Origin: Inia geoffrensis
Lineage: Eukaryota > Chordata > Mammalia > Artiodactyla > Iniidae
DNA length: 64,000 nucleotides
NCBI GenBank assembly: GCA_036417435.1
Contig: CM070903.1
Span: forward strand, 62,658,001 to 62,722,000
Direction of reading: 5' to 3'
Of this stretch, positions 32,588 through 44,779 are shown one piece after another (the first letter of the stretch is position 1; the number at the start of each line of letters is the position of its first letter). The notes beneath the pieces were generated by a model that searched no databases, was not told the DNA's origin, and worked only from the letters and a program-made list of their open reading frames with translations. A program made the translations under genes and the position numbers.

Positions 32588-33325
32588 TGTTATGGGCTGA
32601 ATGTTTGTGTCTGCCCTAAAATCATATATTGAAATCCTAACACCTAATGTGGTAGTATTAGGAGGTGGAGACTTTTGGAGGTAATTAATTAGGTCATGAG
32701 GGTGAAGTCCTCATGAATGGGGTAAGTGCCTTTAGAAGAAGAGGTATGAGGGCTTCCCTGCTGGTGCAGTGGTTAAGAATCTGCCTGCCAATGCAGGGGA
32801 CACGGGTTCGAGCCCTGGTCCGAGCAGATCACACATGCCACGGAGCAACTAAGCCCATGCCCACAACTACTGAGTCTGCACTCTAGATCCCACGAGCCAC
32901 AACTACTGAGCTCACATGCCACGACTACTGAAGTCTATGTGCCTAGAGCCTGTGCTCTGCAACAAGAGAATCCACCGCAATGAGGAGCCCACATACTGCA
33001 ACGAAGAGCAGCCCCCTCTCACCACAACTAGAAGAAAGCCCACGTGCAACAACGAAGACCCAACACAGCCAAAAAAAATAAATAAAACATTTTTTAAAAT
33101 TCTTCAATTAAAAGAAGAAGAAGAGGTATGAGAGAGAGATTTCTCTCTGCCATCTGGGGATACAAGGAGAAGATGGCCACCTGTAAACCAGGAAGAGGAC
33201 CTCACCAAGAGCCTGACTATCCTGGAACCCTGAACTCATACTTCCAGCCTCCAGAACTGTGAGAAGTAAATGTTTGATTAAGCCACCCAGCCTATCGTGT
33301 TCTGCTATAGGTCTGAATTGACTGA
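32588..33325 (+). mobile_element. MaLR-type LTR split by a SINE
   Basis: TGTTATGGGCTGAATGTTTG starts the LTR. It continues with TTGAAATCCTAACACC and GGTCATGAGGGTGAAGTCC, is interrupted at 32751, and resumes with TCTCTCTGCCATCTGGGG, AGGAGAAGATGGCCACC and CCAGAACTGTGAGAAGTAAATG, ending near CTGCTATAGG. MST/MLT-like. No internal coding sequence. Confidence 0.75.
32734..33132 (+). mobile_element. CHR-type SINE, long form
   Basis: GGGCTTCCCTGCTGGTGCAG head, B box GGTTCGAGCC near 32805, three CACAACTACTGA-type repeats in the body, a CAACGAAGACCCAACACAGC end, and an A-rich tail. The target duplication AGAAGAAGAGGTATGAG lies at 32734-32750 and 33116-33132. It is inserted into the MaLR LTR and so post-dates it. 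Confidence 0.95.
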
Positions 33326-33374
33326 GAAAGACCCTAAAGTACTTAGTTTCTACTGGGTTTAGTGGCAAAAGCAG

Positions 33375-33490
33375 TGAACTGGTGATGACTAGGACCATTT
33401 CCTAGTTATGGTTCTGCTAATTGTCCTTGGGTAAATCTCCTAACTTCTTGAATACTTCACTTCCCATATGTGTAAAATTATTTTATTCAT
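33375..33490 (+). repeat. MIR-like relic
   Basis: TAGTTATGGTTCTGCTAATTG then CTTGGGTAAATCTCCTAAC and CACTTCCCATATGTGTAAAATT follow MIR order. Confidence 0.5.
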
Positions 33491-34039
33491 CTAGCTGCTA
33501 GTTGGTTCTTAAGTTCTTTGGGTCAAGGACCCTTTGAGAATCTGATAAAAGTCACAGTTCATCTCCTCAGATCATGTGTGTTACAGTATTAAAGATTAGC
33601 AAGAAGTAAACACACACTTGAAGACATCCTCTAAAAATTAGATTGGATTTCTCATGTATTTACCCAAAAACACAAAATATTCGGGAAATGAGCTGCTACC
33701 CAGAACAGGAGCAGCTGCAGTTGACCCCAGTGTAGGTTCTCTTGGGTCTAGTCTTCTAAAAGGGGGCTGGTGACACTACTTATGCAAAACAGGATCTTAC
33801 CTGATCTAAGAAGAGGAATGCTTGCTGTCCCACTTCGCTTTTATGCTGAGGGCTTGCTTCACCATTGGTGAACTTACATTAACAGCCTGTGAGCTTCCAT
33901 TCAGTGAAAATTTTACAAAGAACTTGTCCTTAATTCTTGAGTTATGTGTCATCAGCTTGACCACATCCTTACCTAAGTTAGGAGAAATCATAGTCAATGC
34001 CCTGATTTCCACCTCCAGCTTTCCCGCATTTCAGAAAAT
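33491..34039. other. unassigned sequence
   Basis: GTTCTTAAGTTC with CCTTTGAGAATCTGATAAAAG near 33505 looks like part of an old repeat I cannot name. The rest is unassigned. Confidence 0.35.
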
Positions 34040-34069
34040 ACACACACACACACACACACAAACACACAC
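34040..34069. repeat. (CA)n microsatellite
   Basis: About 14 CA units with one AA interruption. Confidence 0.95.
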
Positions 34070-34734
34070 TATTTGGCACATAATTTCAGAGGGTTCACAT
34101 ATCCTCTACCCCTGCCCCCAGTTTATCCCATGGACTCCAGGTTAAGTCTCTGATCTGGATGATCTTTATGATGTTTCTGACCTCTAAAATATTATCATTC
34201 TGAACAAGACATTTTACTCACCACCAATATTCCTTCAGACTGCAGTGGGAGGATTTGGGGGTGGAATGAGCGACTTTCATTTTGTAGCTTTCAGACCAGC
34301 AATATAACATTTTCTTTTTGATCTGTTTATTTTCCTATTTTAATGGTAAAGTTGACAGAGTTTAGAGCTATCATGAAAAGCTCAAAACAACTTCATCTCT
34401 CACTCTTGTTCACATTAGAGATTATTATGTCCCAGAATAATATTTCTAAAATCCAAGGTAAAAGATTTGGGGGAGTCATTCTGTGCTGACTTCAGCTGAG
34501 AGTGAAATTAATGTCTGTACTGTGATTTATATCTCAACTTAATTTAACCTACTACTCTGTCTTGAGAGAAGTATGATATCCTACCTTTCATGTTTCATCT
34601 GAAATATCATCTTGGCAAACTCTTACTTAACCAGAAATGGTTTCATGTGCATGGTCACCATCATTATCAGTTCATTTAATACTGTTTAACTAAACATCCA
34701 GTGGGGCCCTTATTGACCTGTTTAGCCATTCATT
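34070..34734. other. unassigned sequence
   Basis: No repeat recognised. Confidence 0.4.
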
Positions 34735-34739
34735 CCGAA

Positions 34740-34830
34740 AATAATTTATGGGAATGGGTAACATTTACTGAGCACTTACTGTGTGCTGGGCACTACGCTA
34801 AGCACTTTGCAGATATGTTTAATCCTATTT
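34740..34830 (-). repeat. MIR 3' end relic, antisense
   Basis: AACATTTACTGAGCACTTACTG, TGCTGGGCACTACGCTAAGC, and TTTAATCCTATTTTG match the reverse-complemented MIR. Confidence 0.75.
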
Positions 34831-35144
34831 TGATTTCATCTTTTCAGGGATCTGGAAGTCATCTTCTGCTTTCCCATGGTTTTGGAGCAGCAGGTCAGAG
34901 CCGTCTGTGAGGAGGAGGTGCTTTTTATTTCCCTAAAGCCTTGAGGTTACTGCTGCTGCAACTACTCTTATGGTTAGTGAGAACGTGGAGCTAAGGATGA
35001 GGCCAGCAGCAGCTGTCTGGGTGGGAGGAGCATTGGGCTTCTGAGTGCTACCAGGAGGTGACCACTCTAACCTCCAATAGAGGGTCCTGGAAAACCTTGG
35101 AAGTGGAGAAGGATCACGGAGTGCCTACTGAGTAGCATGCTTAG

Positions 35145-35290
35145 TAATGTCTACTTTACTACATTTCATCTTCACTTTACTATGTGAGATGGGTGTTATT
35201 ACCTCTCTCTGCAGAGACCTGAGAGTCAGACAGGTCCCCTGGCTCATGCACATGGAGCTGGGATTCTAACTTTGAAGGGTAAGCAGGTTA
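35145..35290 (-). repeat. MIR relic, antisense
   Basis: GAGATGGGTGTTATTACC, then GACCTGAGAGTCAGACAGG and GAGCTGGGATTCTAAC correspond to the antisense MIR core. Confidence 0.6.
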
Positions 35291-35300
35291 CCCTTCAAAG
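35271..35300. repeat. small inverted repeat
   Basis: CTTTGAAGGGTAA (35271-35283) is followed after a 5-base gap (GCAGG) by TTACCCTTCAAAG, giving a perfect 13-base hairpin. Confidence 0.8.
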
Positions 35301-36699
35301 CTAACCCTCCTTCCACTGCCTTGCAATGAAAAAGAGAGGAAAGGGGAGAGAAAGGCATAGAAGAGAGGAAATCATGCTTTCCAAAAGCAACATGGATCCC
35401 AGAAGTTGAGATTTATGGATAGAACCTGATCTGCTGCTCAAAATTGCTTACTTAGATGCTGTTGGGTTGACAGGAGGCTGGGTTAACTCCCTGATAGGAA
35501 ACACTAGATGTCAAGTAGCAAACAGACAGATAAACAAACAATACATATGCTCATTTGACTGACAGGAATGCTCCTATTTCAATTGTTTTAGACCATGAGC
35601 TACACTCTCTCACAATATATCCTATCAAGCATTTTGAGCAGCTAATCATATTCTCTTTTCAAAATGCATTTGAGTTTGTTTGTTTTTCTCACTTACCTTA
35701 AGGGTTTAATCACATATATCCAAGGGATGATAAAACTTAACTAAGCTAGTTTCTGAAAATTCTTTTGCTCTTTGCAAAGGAATCTTGCCAAGGAGGGAGA
35801 CTCTTGTTATCATAATTTAGGGTCTTTAAATCAGAACGATGAGAAATCATTTTAATTAAGGAAAATCCCTATGTCTTCCCTAACAGCTGGTTTGCTTGCA
35901 AGTAAGAAAGCCTAAAAATGAATCAGAGAAAAAGGCTTTGCACAATTTCTAAAATAACTTGATATATTTAGAAGTGTGACTCTGTGTGTACGTGTTCTTG
36001 TGCAAATGTAGAAAACCAGAGAGCTTGTGTGAGAGTTTTAACCATGTAGTAATTTTCAGGATCTTCAAATATCACATAAAATACACAGCACAGTTCTATA
36101 GTTCTACATGTAATGCTCAATTATGCCTGGCTGTCAGCTCCATATGGCTATAGCAGTGTATGAAAGTACAGATTTCAACTTTTTAAATTCAGGAAATAGA
36201 ACTGCTGTATGTGCCAACATGGTAAAGAGGTTGTCTTAGGTATATGATAGTGTGAGGTTAAATAGCAGTGAGAAATAGTAATTAGGGAAGTACTATTTGT
36301 AGAAAGATGTATGCACCCTTTTTTCCTCTCTATAATCTGTGGTGTTATTTGGTGGTTTGGCCACAGAACAACAGGTGGTACCTAACGTTAAAAGCTGAAA
36401 AGCAGTTACTATGGAAACGAGAGGCAAATTTAGATCTCTGCATCCACTCTTTGCTGCGTATAGAAAAAAAATGTGTTATAATAGAAATGAAAAAACTGAA
36501 GTATGATTCACATCTATGTCTTCTGAGTCTTAAAATATCTACTAAATACTGTGAGATGTTGAGTAAGTTACAACTTCCCAGCCTCAGCTTCCTATAAAAT
36601 CTGTAAGAATGGTGGAATCAGAGACCATTTCTAAGATCTTTATATTTCTTCATTTTTCCAAATTCCCTTTTCTAAGTATATGTCTAAAATAATAGCAAA
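35291..36699. other. unassigned sequence
   Basis: The ORF at 36307-36597 (96 codons) has no known domain. A local inverted pair, TTTGAAGGGTAAGCAGG / TTACCCTTCAAAG, lies at about 35270-35300. Confidence 0.35.
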
Positions 36700-37220
36700 T
36701 TTATTTTTTAGAGTATATAGAATTCTACAAATGTATAGATAATGAAAAATAATATTTAAACTACTAAGTGCTTCTTAAATAGAATTTACAAAACATAGAA
36801 AAACAAAAGAGAAAAGTTCAAGTCACTCATAGTACCAAGACTCAGAGAAAACAGCTGCTAATATTATCTTTGTGTCTTTCCAGTCTTCTTTTTATAGAAT
36901 TATTTAATGTACTTGAGATCATTTTGTATGCATGTATACTATAAGTATATGCTATGTCTTTTTTATTTAATATAAACCAATACATTAAAAATGCTTAATG
37001 GGCATTGTTTTAATGACAGCATAATATATGGCTAGATGGACAGACCTTAAGGTATTCAACATTTTTTGGTTTTTTGGACAATTAAGATGTTTCCAATTTT
37101 TTTATTATAAATAATGCTCTGATGACTGAATTTGTGTGTAAACTGTATCCACATTTCAGATATATGCCTATAAATAAAATAACTGGGTAAAGAGTACAAT
37201 ATCTAGATTACTATATATTA
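36700..37220 (-). repeat. ancient L1 3' region, antisense
   Basis: AATGGGCATTGTTTTAATGACAGC, GGACAATTAAGATGTTTCC, ATTATAAATAATGCTCTGATG, and AATAACTGGGTAAAGAG are the familiar antisense 3' part of an old L1. Confidence 0.7.
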
Positions 37221-37264
37221 TTTTTGAGATATTATATACATATATATATGTGTATTTACATATT

Positions 37265-37790
37265 TAGAGAGCAAGAGACCTTTTCAAGTTACAAGTAACA
37301 GAAAATCAATTAAAACCGACTTTAAAAGAGGGTTCAAACATTGTTACTGCTAATAATAGTTAACATTTATTGAGCACTTCCTATATATCAGGCACTGTTT
37401 AAGTACTTAATATTACACATTTATTTAACTCTCACTGCATTCAGTAGGGAAGTAACATTGTGATTCCTGTTTTCCTACTTTCCTATCTCTTGCCTCTGCT
37501 CCCCTCCATATGGCTGCATCTCCAGGCAGGTTTACTCTCTCTATCCAGCTGCTCCAGATAGATTCGCATCCTCTCAGACCCAAGTCCATAGGATGTATCG
37601 TGCCTCTTTTCTGGTTGCTCAGGCAAAAATTCCAGAATTGACTCTGGACCCAGACTCCTGGTTTGACCTTGGCTCCATTCTCATGCTTAATCCCATCACC
37701 AGGGGAATGTGAGGCCCTGATTGGCCACACCTAAGCTAAACCCCGACCCAGCCCTGGAGCTGGGAAGAGAATCACCTACACTGCAATGCA
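37265..37790 (+). repeat. diverged interspersed repeat, family not named, with MIR insert
   Basis: TTACAAGTAACAGAAAATCAATTAAAACCG at the left and GCTGCATCTCCAGGCAGG, CCAGAATTGACTCTGG, and GGGAATGTGAGGCCCTGATTGG at the right belong to one common repeat whose name I cannot recall. An antisense MIR end (GTTAACATTTATTGAGCAC at 37358) lies between them at about 37355-37445. Confidence 0.45.
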
Positions 37791-37999
37791 TGCCTGAAAG
37801 TGGGGATGGAATCACTCCCCAAAGACAAACCAGGTACTGTTGTCGAAAGCAGAGTGAATGGAAAGCAGAGAGTTAATTCCACTACAGCAGCAAATTCTAC
37901 TACAATGAGGACTCAGAAATTTGGGTTACATTTTGAGAAGGGAAGAGTGGCAACAAATTTTCTGGAAGAAAAATATCTTTCTGGTTCCAGCTTCTAAGG

Positions 38000-39139
38000 A
38001 GTAGTGATTATTCATTTTCACATTTACAGTACAGAGTACTGGTTTTAGTCTAAAAGAATTGTTCAGATGCTAGACACACCTAAGATAAATGTACTCATTT
38101 ACCTTCAAAATTAAAATATATATGTAAAAAAAGAAATTTAAAGAAACCCTAGTAGATTCACTTTTTCCAACTTAATGCCATTATTTTCTTCAACCTCTGT
38201 GGTATGCTCAAGAAATTATCTAGATAAATCTCATTTTTCCCAACTATAAGACAAAATATAAGGTTTCTTTGCTGCTTTGCCAGTGCTTGTGGGTATAATA
38301 GAGACTGTAGTTATTCTTCAATTAGAATAATCATCCACAGCTTGATGGCTGCAGTACCAAACTGCATTTACCAAGTGTGTCTGTTTATTAATCTTGCTGT
38401 TGTATTTGCTGTGTAATGGAGGTAGTGTAGGATAGGCGAGAAAAGATGTCTGAGCTGTACATCGATTGCCATGGAAACATCAGCTGGCCAATCAATGGAG
38501 AGTACTCAGAACATATGCCTCTTCTACTAGGCAGTCTTGATAAACTGACGTTCTGATATTGAATCCTTTTGGCTCTCATGCCATTTGCAGTGATAGTTTT
38601 CTTTTGACATCTAAATGTATGACACACACCTGTTATAAGAAAATTCAGATGTGTACATTTTTAGTCATAAAAAATTTAAGCTCTATGTACATGTACCCAC
38701 ATAGGCAGTTATTTCTCCCTCCAAGATGTTCCCCAAGTTTCTCATACATTCTCCTTTCCCAGTCATTTAACCCAACATTTCCTCACACCATCTGCTTGTC
38801 TCCACCCTCCCCACCTTTATACCCCAAAACACCTTAATCTAGTTGGCATAGAGCAATTTTCACAATATCAAGAAATATGTAAACATGAGATTGTTTAAAA
38901 CTCTTCAATTTTAGATGTAATAAGAAGACCAAGTGAAAAATATACTCAGAAGTACTATCAAAGAGTCAACCACCAAAAACATGAAAAATCCAATTTCATA
39001 TTTCTCTACTGAATTCAGAAAATAAAAAATAGATCTGTTTCTCAGCAAAGCTTGAGAAAAATGAATGAAGGAAAAGTTAGAGTCTTTGGAGGCATAGTCT
39101 AATTTATAAAAATGAGTAAATTTTATTTTGTAATAATCT
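38000..39139. other. unassigned sequence
   Basis: No repeat or gene recognised. There is a C-rich pyrimidine stretch at 38705-38830. Confidence 0.4.
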
Positions 39140-39710
39140 GCCAGTTCTGAGACTGGTCGCACTGATTAGGGAGAAGACAGACAAAAAGCAAGTAAAGAAA
39201 CAAATGAATAAAAATAACCGTAGCATTATGACAATTTTCGTGAAAGAAACAAGCAAGGAGCAGAGAATAAGAATATGGGAGACCTACTATGAGATAGGAT
39301 AGTCAGGGTGAGCTCTGAGGAAGTGACATTTGGCAGAAACAGAATGATGAAAAGGAACAAGCCTTCTGAGAGCCTTCAGAGGAAGACCATTCCAGGCAAA
39401 GGGAAGAGCATGAGCTAAGGTGGGAAAATCTTGCTGACCTTTGTCACTGGATGAAAATGAACACAGGATAGAGTGGTGTGAGATTAGTTTGGAGAGAAAA
39501 CACAATAGCTAGAAGATGCAAGATCTTGAAGTTCTAAAAATGAATTTGGATTTTATTCTAGATAGAGTTGGAAAATACTGAATTATTTTAAGCAAAAGCT
39601 TAATATAATCTGACTCATTTTTTAACCATTACTCTTGCTACTAAGAAGAAAGTGAAATTACAGGTGTAGAGGCAAGAAGAAAGCTCTCACTGAACAGACC
39701 ACAATGAAAA
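39140..39710 (-). repeat. L2 LINE relic, antisense
   Basis: GTCAGGGTGAGCTCTGAGGAAG, CCATTCCAGGCAAAGGGAAGAGC and the GCAAGATCTTGAAGTTC region follow antisense L2. The antisense ORF at 39287-39505 has the AHALPFAWNGLPL phrase, like the AxAVPxAWNxLP end of L2 ORF2. Confidence 0.65.
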
Positions 39711-39906
39711 GTCTCCCACCTGGTAGTCATTGCCTGAAACTCCTTTAATGGGAAACACAACTTTTCCCCACAAATAACATTAAAATCATTGCAAAAAATT
39801 AAAACACCCAAGGAAGGAGGAAAAATAACCTACTAAATTCCTGGCAACATGTTAGGTGCACTCATATTTTCCATGTATTGTTTTAACGTAAAATGCAATG
39901 TGAATA

Positions 39907-40139
39907 CGCTTGACCCTTGAACAACCAGGGGTTAGGGGTGCCAACCCTCCACACAGTCAAAAATCTGAGTATAATTTATAGTCAGCCCTCCACATCCACT
40001 CTTCCTCCATATCCATGGTTCCACATCCTTGGATTCAACCTACTGCAGATTGTGTAGTACTGTAGTGTTTGTTATTTTAAAAAATCTGCAGGTAAGTGGA
40101 CCTGTGCAGTTCAAACCTGTGTTGTTAAAAGGTCAACTG
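39907..40139 (+). mobile_element. MER2/Tigger-type pogo DNA transposon (nonautonomous)
   Basis: The left end (CTTGACCCTTGAACAACC) and right end (GTGTTGTTAAAAGGTCAAC) are inverted repeats of the Tigger/MER2 type. The TA target is duplicated at 39905-39906 and 40140-40141. Internal TCAGCCCTCCACATCC and CCATGGTTCCACATCCTTGG fit the family. No transposase is present. Confidence 0.85.
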
Positions 40140-40145
40140 TATTTT

Positions 40146-40624
40146 ATTCTAAAGTTTATGTAAAATAAAGTCAGATTCAAAAAGAAGTTGAGCACATAGG
40201 TATTTCTTGCCCTGAAGGACTGAACATATTTGTGTTTTTAATGACTGCTGTGTATAGTGCCTAATATATAGTTGATTGATTATTGTACAGTTGACGGAAA
40301 GTGAATTTTCTTATTGAGTCCCTTTTCCACTGTTTTCTATCTTTTAATGAAAGATTTGTTCTAGAGGTTTATCAGCATGAGTAGTGAAATAGTGACACAG
40401 ACTTGGTCACTTGGAATCCAATTATCCTAAAGCCAGTCTAGTTATTAAAGGAAGATATTAGAAATGGTTGACTACTTGGATACTTTTAAGCAGTTAAAAC
40501 GTCTGGATAACCATAGATATTCCTTCATTTAATTAGAAGTTTTAGTGTTGTGCTAGATTAATAACCTCGGAGTCTTCTTGAAAAAAATATCTGGGGTTGA
40601 GATTTTCCTTAACTGCATGCTATT
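40146..40624. other. unassigned sequence
   Basis: A possible L2 3' end lies near 40255 (TAGTGCCTAATATATAG). The rest is unassigned. Confidence 0.35.
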
Positions 40625-42850
40625 CACAAAGAAAAACACCACACTTCATTCATTCACCCATTCAGTTAGTCATTAAATAAATAGTAACAGAGACCTAGAA
40701 TGTTAGCCCTGGGCAATGAGATTTTGCAATAGTGAACAAGCAACAAAATTTATGTTCTCATGGAACTTAGTTTCTAGTGGGGAGATAGTAAAACAAATAA
40801 TAATAAATAGCAAGAGATAATGATAAGTACTAGGGAAAAAATGAAATAAAGCAGGAGAAGGCAATGGGGAAGTCACAGGTTGCAATCTGACAGGATTCAG
40901 GAGTCAGGGAAGACCTAAGAAGGTGGCATGGGAGATAAAAACAAAAGGAGGTGGAGAAGTAAACCATGCTGATATCTAGAGGGAAGACTATTCCAGGCAG
41001 AGGAAACAATAGCACAAATGCCCTGAGGTGGAAAGTGACTGGAATATTCAAGGATTAGTCCTGTGAAACAATGGGAAGAGAGTAAAAGAAGATCAAAGAG
41101 GCACCGAAGGACTTTGTAACCATTCTAAACACTTTCTTTTATTTGGAGCAATATAAGAAGCAATTGGAGGATTATGAGTAGAGTGATATGATCTGACATA
41201 TTTTCAAATGATTACTTGGCCGTTGTGCTGAGAATAAACCATAATTGGTACAGAGCTGAAGCAGGGAGGTCAGAGTTAAGAGATTATTGCAGTAATCCAA
41301 ATGAAAATCAATGGAATAAAGACCAGAGTGGGAAGTGGTGAGAAATGGTCAGATTCTGAATATATTCCAAAGGTAGAGCCAAGAGGATTTGCTGATGGAT
41401 TAGTTGTGGAGTAAAAAGGAGTCACAATGACTCCAAGGATTTGAGTCCGAGCAGATAGAAGAATGGTGTTGTCATTTATTCAGGTGGAGAATTCTATGGA
41501 CACTTAAGCATAGGGAAAATAACTAGAATTTTAGTTTTGGAAATGATAATTTTGAAATGCCTACTAGACATCCCAGTGGAGAGGCTGAGTAGGCAAACAG
41601 ATACACAAGTCTGGGATTCTGAGGAAAGGTTCAGGCTGGAGATAGAACTTCAGGAATCATCAGTATATAGACGGTATTTAAAGCCAGCAGACTCAGTGGA
41701 ATTACCAACAGGGGAGTGAATATAGATGGAATATAGATGGAAAAATGAAGAGGTCCAAGACCTGAGGCTCTCAAAATTTAAGAGTTTGGTGATGTGAGAT
41801 GAAACCAACAAAGGAAGTAGAGAATGTGTGGCTAGTAAGATTGGAAGGAAACCAGGAAAATATGGTGCTCTGAAAACCAAATGAGAAAAGTATTTCAAAG
41901 AGGTCAATAACATGGAAGTCACCGACAACCTTGATGAGAGTGACCTCTGTGCAAAAGTGGAGAAAAACCTACCTAGAATGAATGTGAAGAGAAGGTAGCC
42001 AGAGAGGAAAGTGAGGCCAAGAGACATGTTTTTGTTTTTTTGTTTTTAAGATGGGAGGAATAACGTCAGTTTTATAAGCTGGTAGGAGTAATCTAATAGC
42101 AAGAGTAAATTTTATCCTCCAATAGAGAGAGAGAAAAAAAATGCCATAGTTAATGCACCAAATGGAAGGTTAATCTTGGGAACATGAACCACAGTAACAA
42201 AAACAACAAACAAAAGCAGAGTATACACTCTGTATGGGTGCAGGTTTTAGTAGTTGGTTCAACATGGTGGTAGAATCTTGTGGAAGTTCTCATTACTTCT
42301 CTTTTTTCAGTGAACTGGGAAGCAGGTCATAAGATGAGATTGAGGTTGGAGGAGAAGGTGATAGAGACCTCAGGAAGAGAAAAGGTAAGAAATAACCATT
42401 TTGGAGAGTGAGAGAGTGAACAGAGCAGGGAAATAGGGGTAGCTTTACAGACTTAACTTGAGGACAGTGATCAAGCATTTTATGTGTCTTTCTCCAGTCA
42501 TATTCAGCCACAGGAGTGCAAATAAGGAGGCAATGGAGACTCAGAATGAACTGGCAATACAATTTTGTTAAGTTGCTGTTATGGCAAAGGAAGAGGGGCA
42601 AATGGGTTGAGGATACAAGCAAATGTATGCATTCTAATGCTGAACTATAGAATTTAAGCTGTGTAAGGAGGGAAGTACAGATTCGAGAGGGGTGAGAGAC
42701 AGTAAAAAAGTGGCATGATCTAGTGATGGCCAAGGCTTGCTATAGCCAGGTTCTAGAGACAGTGGGCTGCAAAGATAAAAGTGATAGTGACAGGGGTCTG
42801 AGAGTGAAATAAAAGGGGGTCAATCAGGGAACCAAGATGAGGGAATTAGA
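40625..42850 (-). repeat. long L2 LINE relic, antisense, with RT C-terminal region
   Basis: About 2 kb of L2 reads on the minus strand. Recognisable pieces, read on the plus strand, are ATTCATTCACCC (3' end), ATGGAACTTAGTTTCTAGTGG, CTATTCCAGGCAGAGG, ATTGCAGTAATCCAAATG, TCACAATGACTCCAAGG, AAATGCCTACTAGACATCCCAG, and GGAATCATCAGTATATAGACGG. Translated on the minus strand these correspond to the end of the CR1/L2-clade reverse transcriptase. The reading frame is broken many times and only ORFs of 60-146 codons survive. Its upper edge is a guess. Confidence 0.75.
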
Positions 42851-44534
42851 AGGATTGTCTAGGTGGATATTAAGAATTATGTCACAAATTATGACAGGAA
42901 TAATGTGGAGGATAATGACAGTATTCCAAGAACTAAACTCTCCAAAAAACTTGTTTTGGAGGTTAAAGTGGGTGGGCCGTTCTGCTTTTGCTTCTCCTGT
43001 AAGTCTAAATCTGCCTTGAAATGTTAGAAGCACACTGGCAGGCTTTATTTCTTCTCTTTAACCAGGTCCTTTCTTATCCCTACCCTGCTTCTCCAGGGGC
43101 AAGATGTCCCTCTCTCTGACCCTTAGCTTCCCTACCTCTTGGGTTTTGCGTGCTTGTTTTTTAACCTTCTTTTCTGGCACTACCTCTCCTAACTTTCCAA
43201 CACTCTGTCTCTTCTCTGTACTTCTTCTGCCCATATCTCAAGAGTTACTAATGGGAGAGTGAATTTTAGGAAGATTAGACCAGAAAGAAGGTTAGGGCCA
43301 GAGTTAAGGAATATGAAAAGAAAATGAGGTTGGCCTATCTAATTTGTATCATCTCCTAAAATCTATTCAACTCAACTATCCACTAAGCTCTTTCAGGCGT
43401 GGTCATGGTGTATTTACATCTTGGACATGGTGTAAAGTTGAATGCATGAAGCTCAATATCAAAGTATTACCTGAATAGATACAAAATCCTCTATGAAGAG
43501 CGCAAATGGGAAGAGTAAATTCGATTGCACATTCTGAAAATGTACCCAGGGCTTCTAAAATGGATACCTTCCTACAGAATGGAAGCAATAATGATGATTA
43601 GTATGGCGTCTACTGCAGTAACAACAAATGAAAAATCAGTTCCTTTCATGACTGAATTGAGCCTTTAGACTTTTGCCTACAGCACAACACTGCTTAATAA
43701 TCAGTAAAGCCTATTATTATCTACCTTACCCATGGTTTGCATAGCATGGAGCTTGCCAATTAGCATTTTTAAATGTTTAAGGTATAGACAGCGACCCTAA
43801 CTGCAAAAGTTTACTTTATAAGAAGACATAAGAGGTGATCCAATGACAGCTTATAAATATACTTCTCTAAAGGCTAGGTATGGTGGGTTATAGAACTTTG
43901 CATGTGAAATAAAATAGAGAAAAAACAAGATATATTTTTTAAATGTTATCTACCCTATAGCATGATTATAGCTGAAGTTTACTTTCCACTTCTCCTTGAT
44001 CCCAAGACTTTAACTCAATTTGGTTAATTGACATTCTTTGCTATTAGCATTAAGACAAATTCGAGAATGAATAATGAGCTGATCTCTCACACAGCACTGA
44101 AAGTTTTTTTTTTTTTTAATCCTTTTCCAATAGCCAGATATCTTCATTCCCATTGGAAATCGTCCTGAAAAATGCCTCCTGACATTAACGTTATTGCCTC
44201 TTTGTCATACACAAAAACTTTGTGACAACACTATTAGTTTGATCTTTAAACGGCAGAGTCTCTCATCAGACTGGATACTGAAGCAGAGTTAGGTCTGATC
44301 AATAGTTATTTAGTAGATCTGATGATCAGATATTGGTGGTGCTGTTTTAGTAGTTGTGTAATACTCATGTTGGTACATACACATTTAGTGCCTCAGGACC
44401 TCTTTCCTAAGAAGCTGGAAAGCGAGGACCTTTAAACACATTTTGGGAAAGCCATGCTGATGTTCAGTGGTAAGTTTCAATTCAAGTGTGGAAGTCCTGT
44501 TGATTTTTTTTAATGAGCTTGTCTATGTCCTTGC
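42851..44534. other. unassigned sequence
   Basis: No family recognised beyond a T run at 44104-44118. Confidence 0.4.
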
Positions 44535-44705
44535 TTCTGAAAATGTGATATGTAGACTGCCTGGGTATCATCTGGGATCCAGTTAGAGACATCCCACCCA
44601 CACTAAATGGAACAGGCCCCACCCCAGATCTACTGAAACAGAACGTGCATTTGAACAAGGCCTCCAGGGGATTCATACGCACATTAGAAATTGAGAAGCT
44701 TTGAT
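44535..44705 (+). mobile_element. MER5A-like hAT element
   Basis: TGCCTGGGTATCATCTGGGATCC, ACAGGCCCCACCCCAGATC, TACTGAAACAGAACGTGC, and CATTAGAAATTGAGAAGC follow the MER5A consensus order. Confidence 0.65.
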
Positions 44706-44779
44706 CTATGTGATTTCTTTAGTAGATGTAGAATAACAGAAGAGCAATATAGGGAAATCATACAATGAACATTCGTAAA

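Noticed and set aside
41650..42733. Minus-strand ORFs of 125 and 146 codons
   Set aside because: Parts of a decayed L2 LINE, broken into many frames; not genes.
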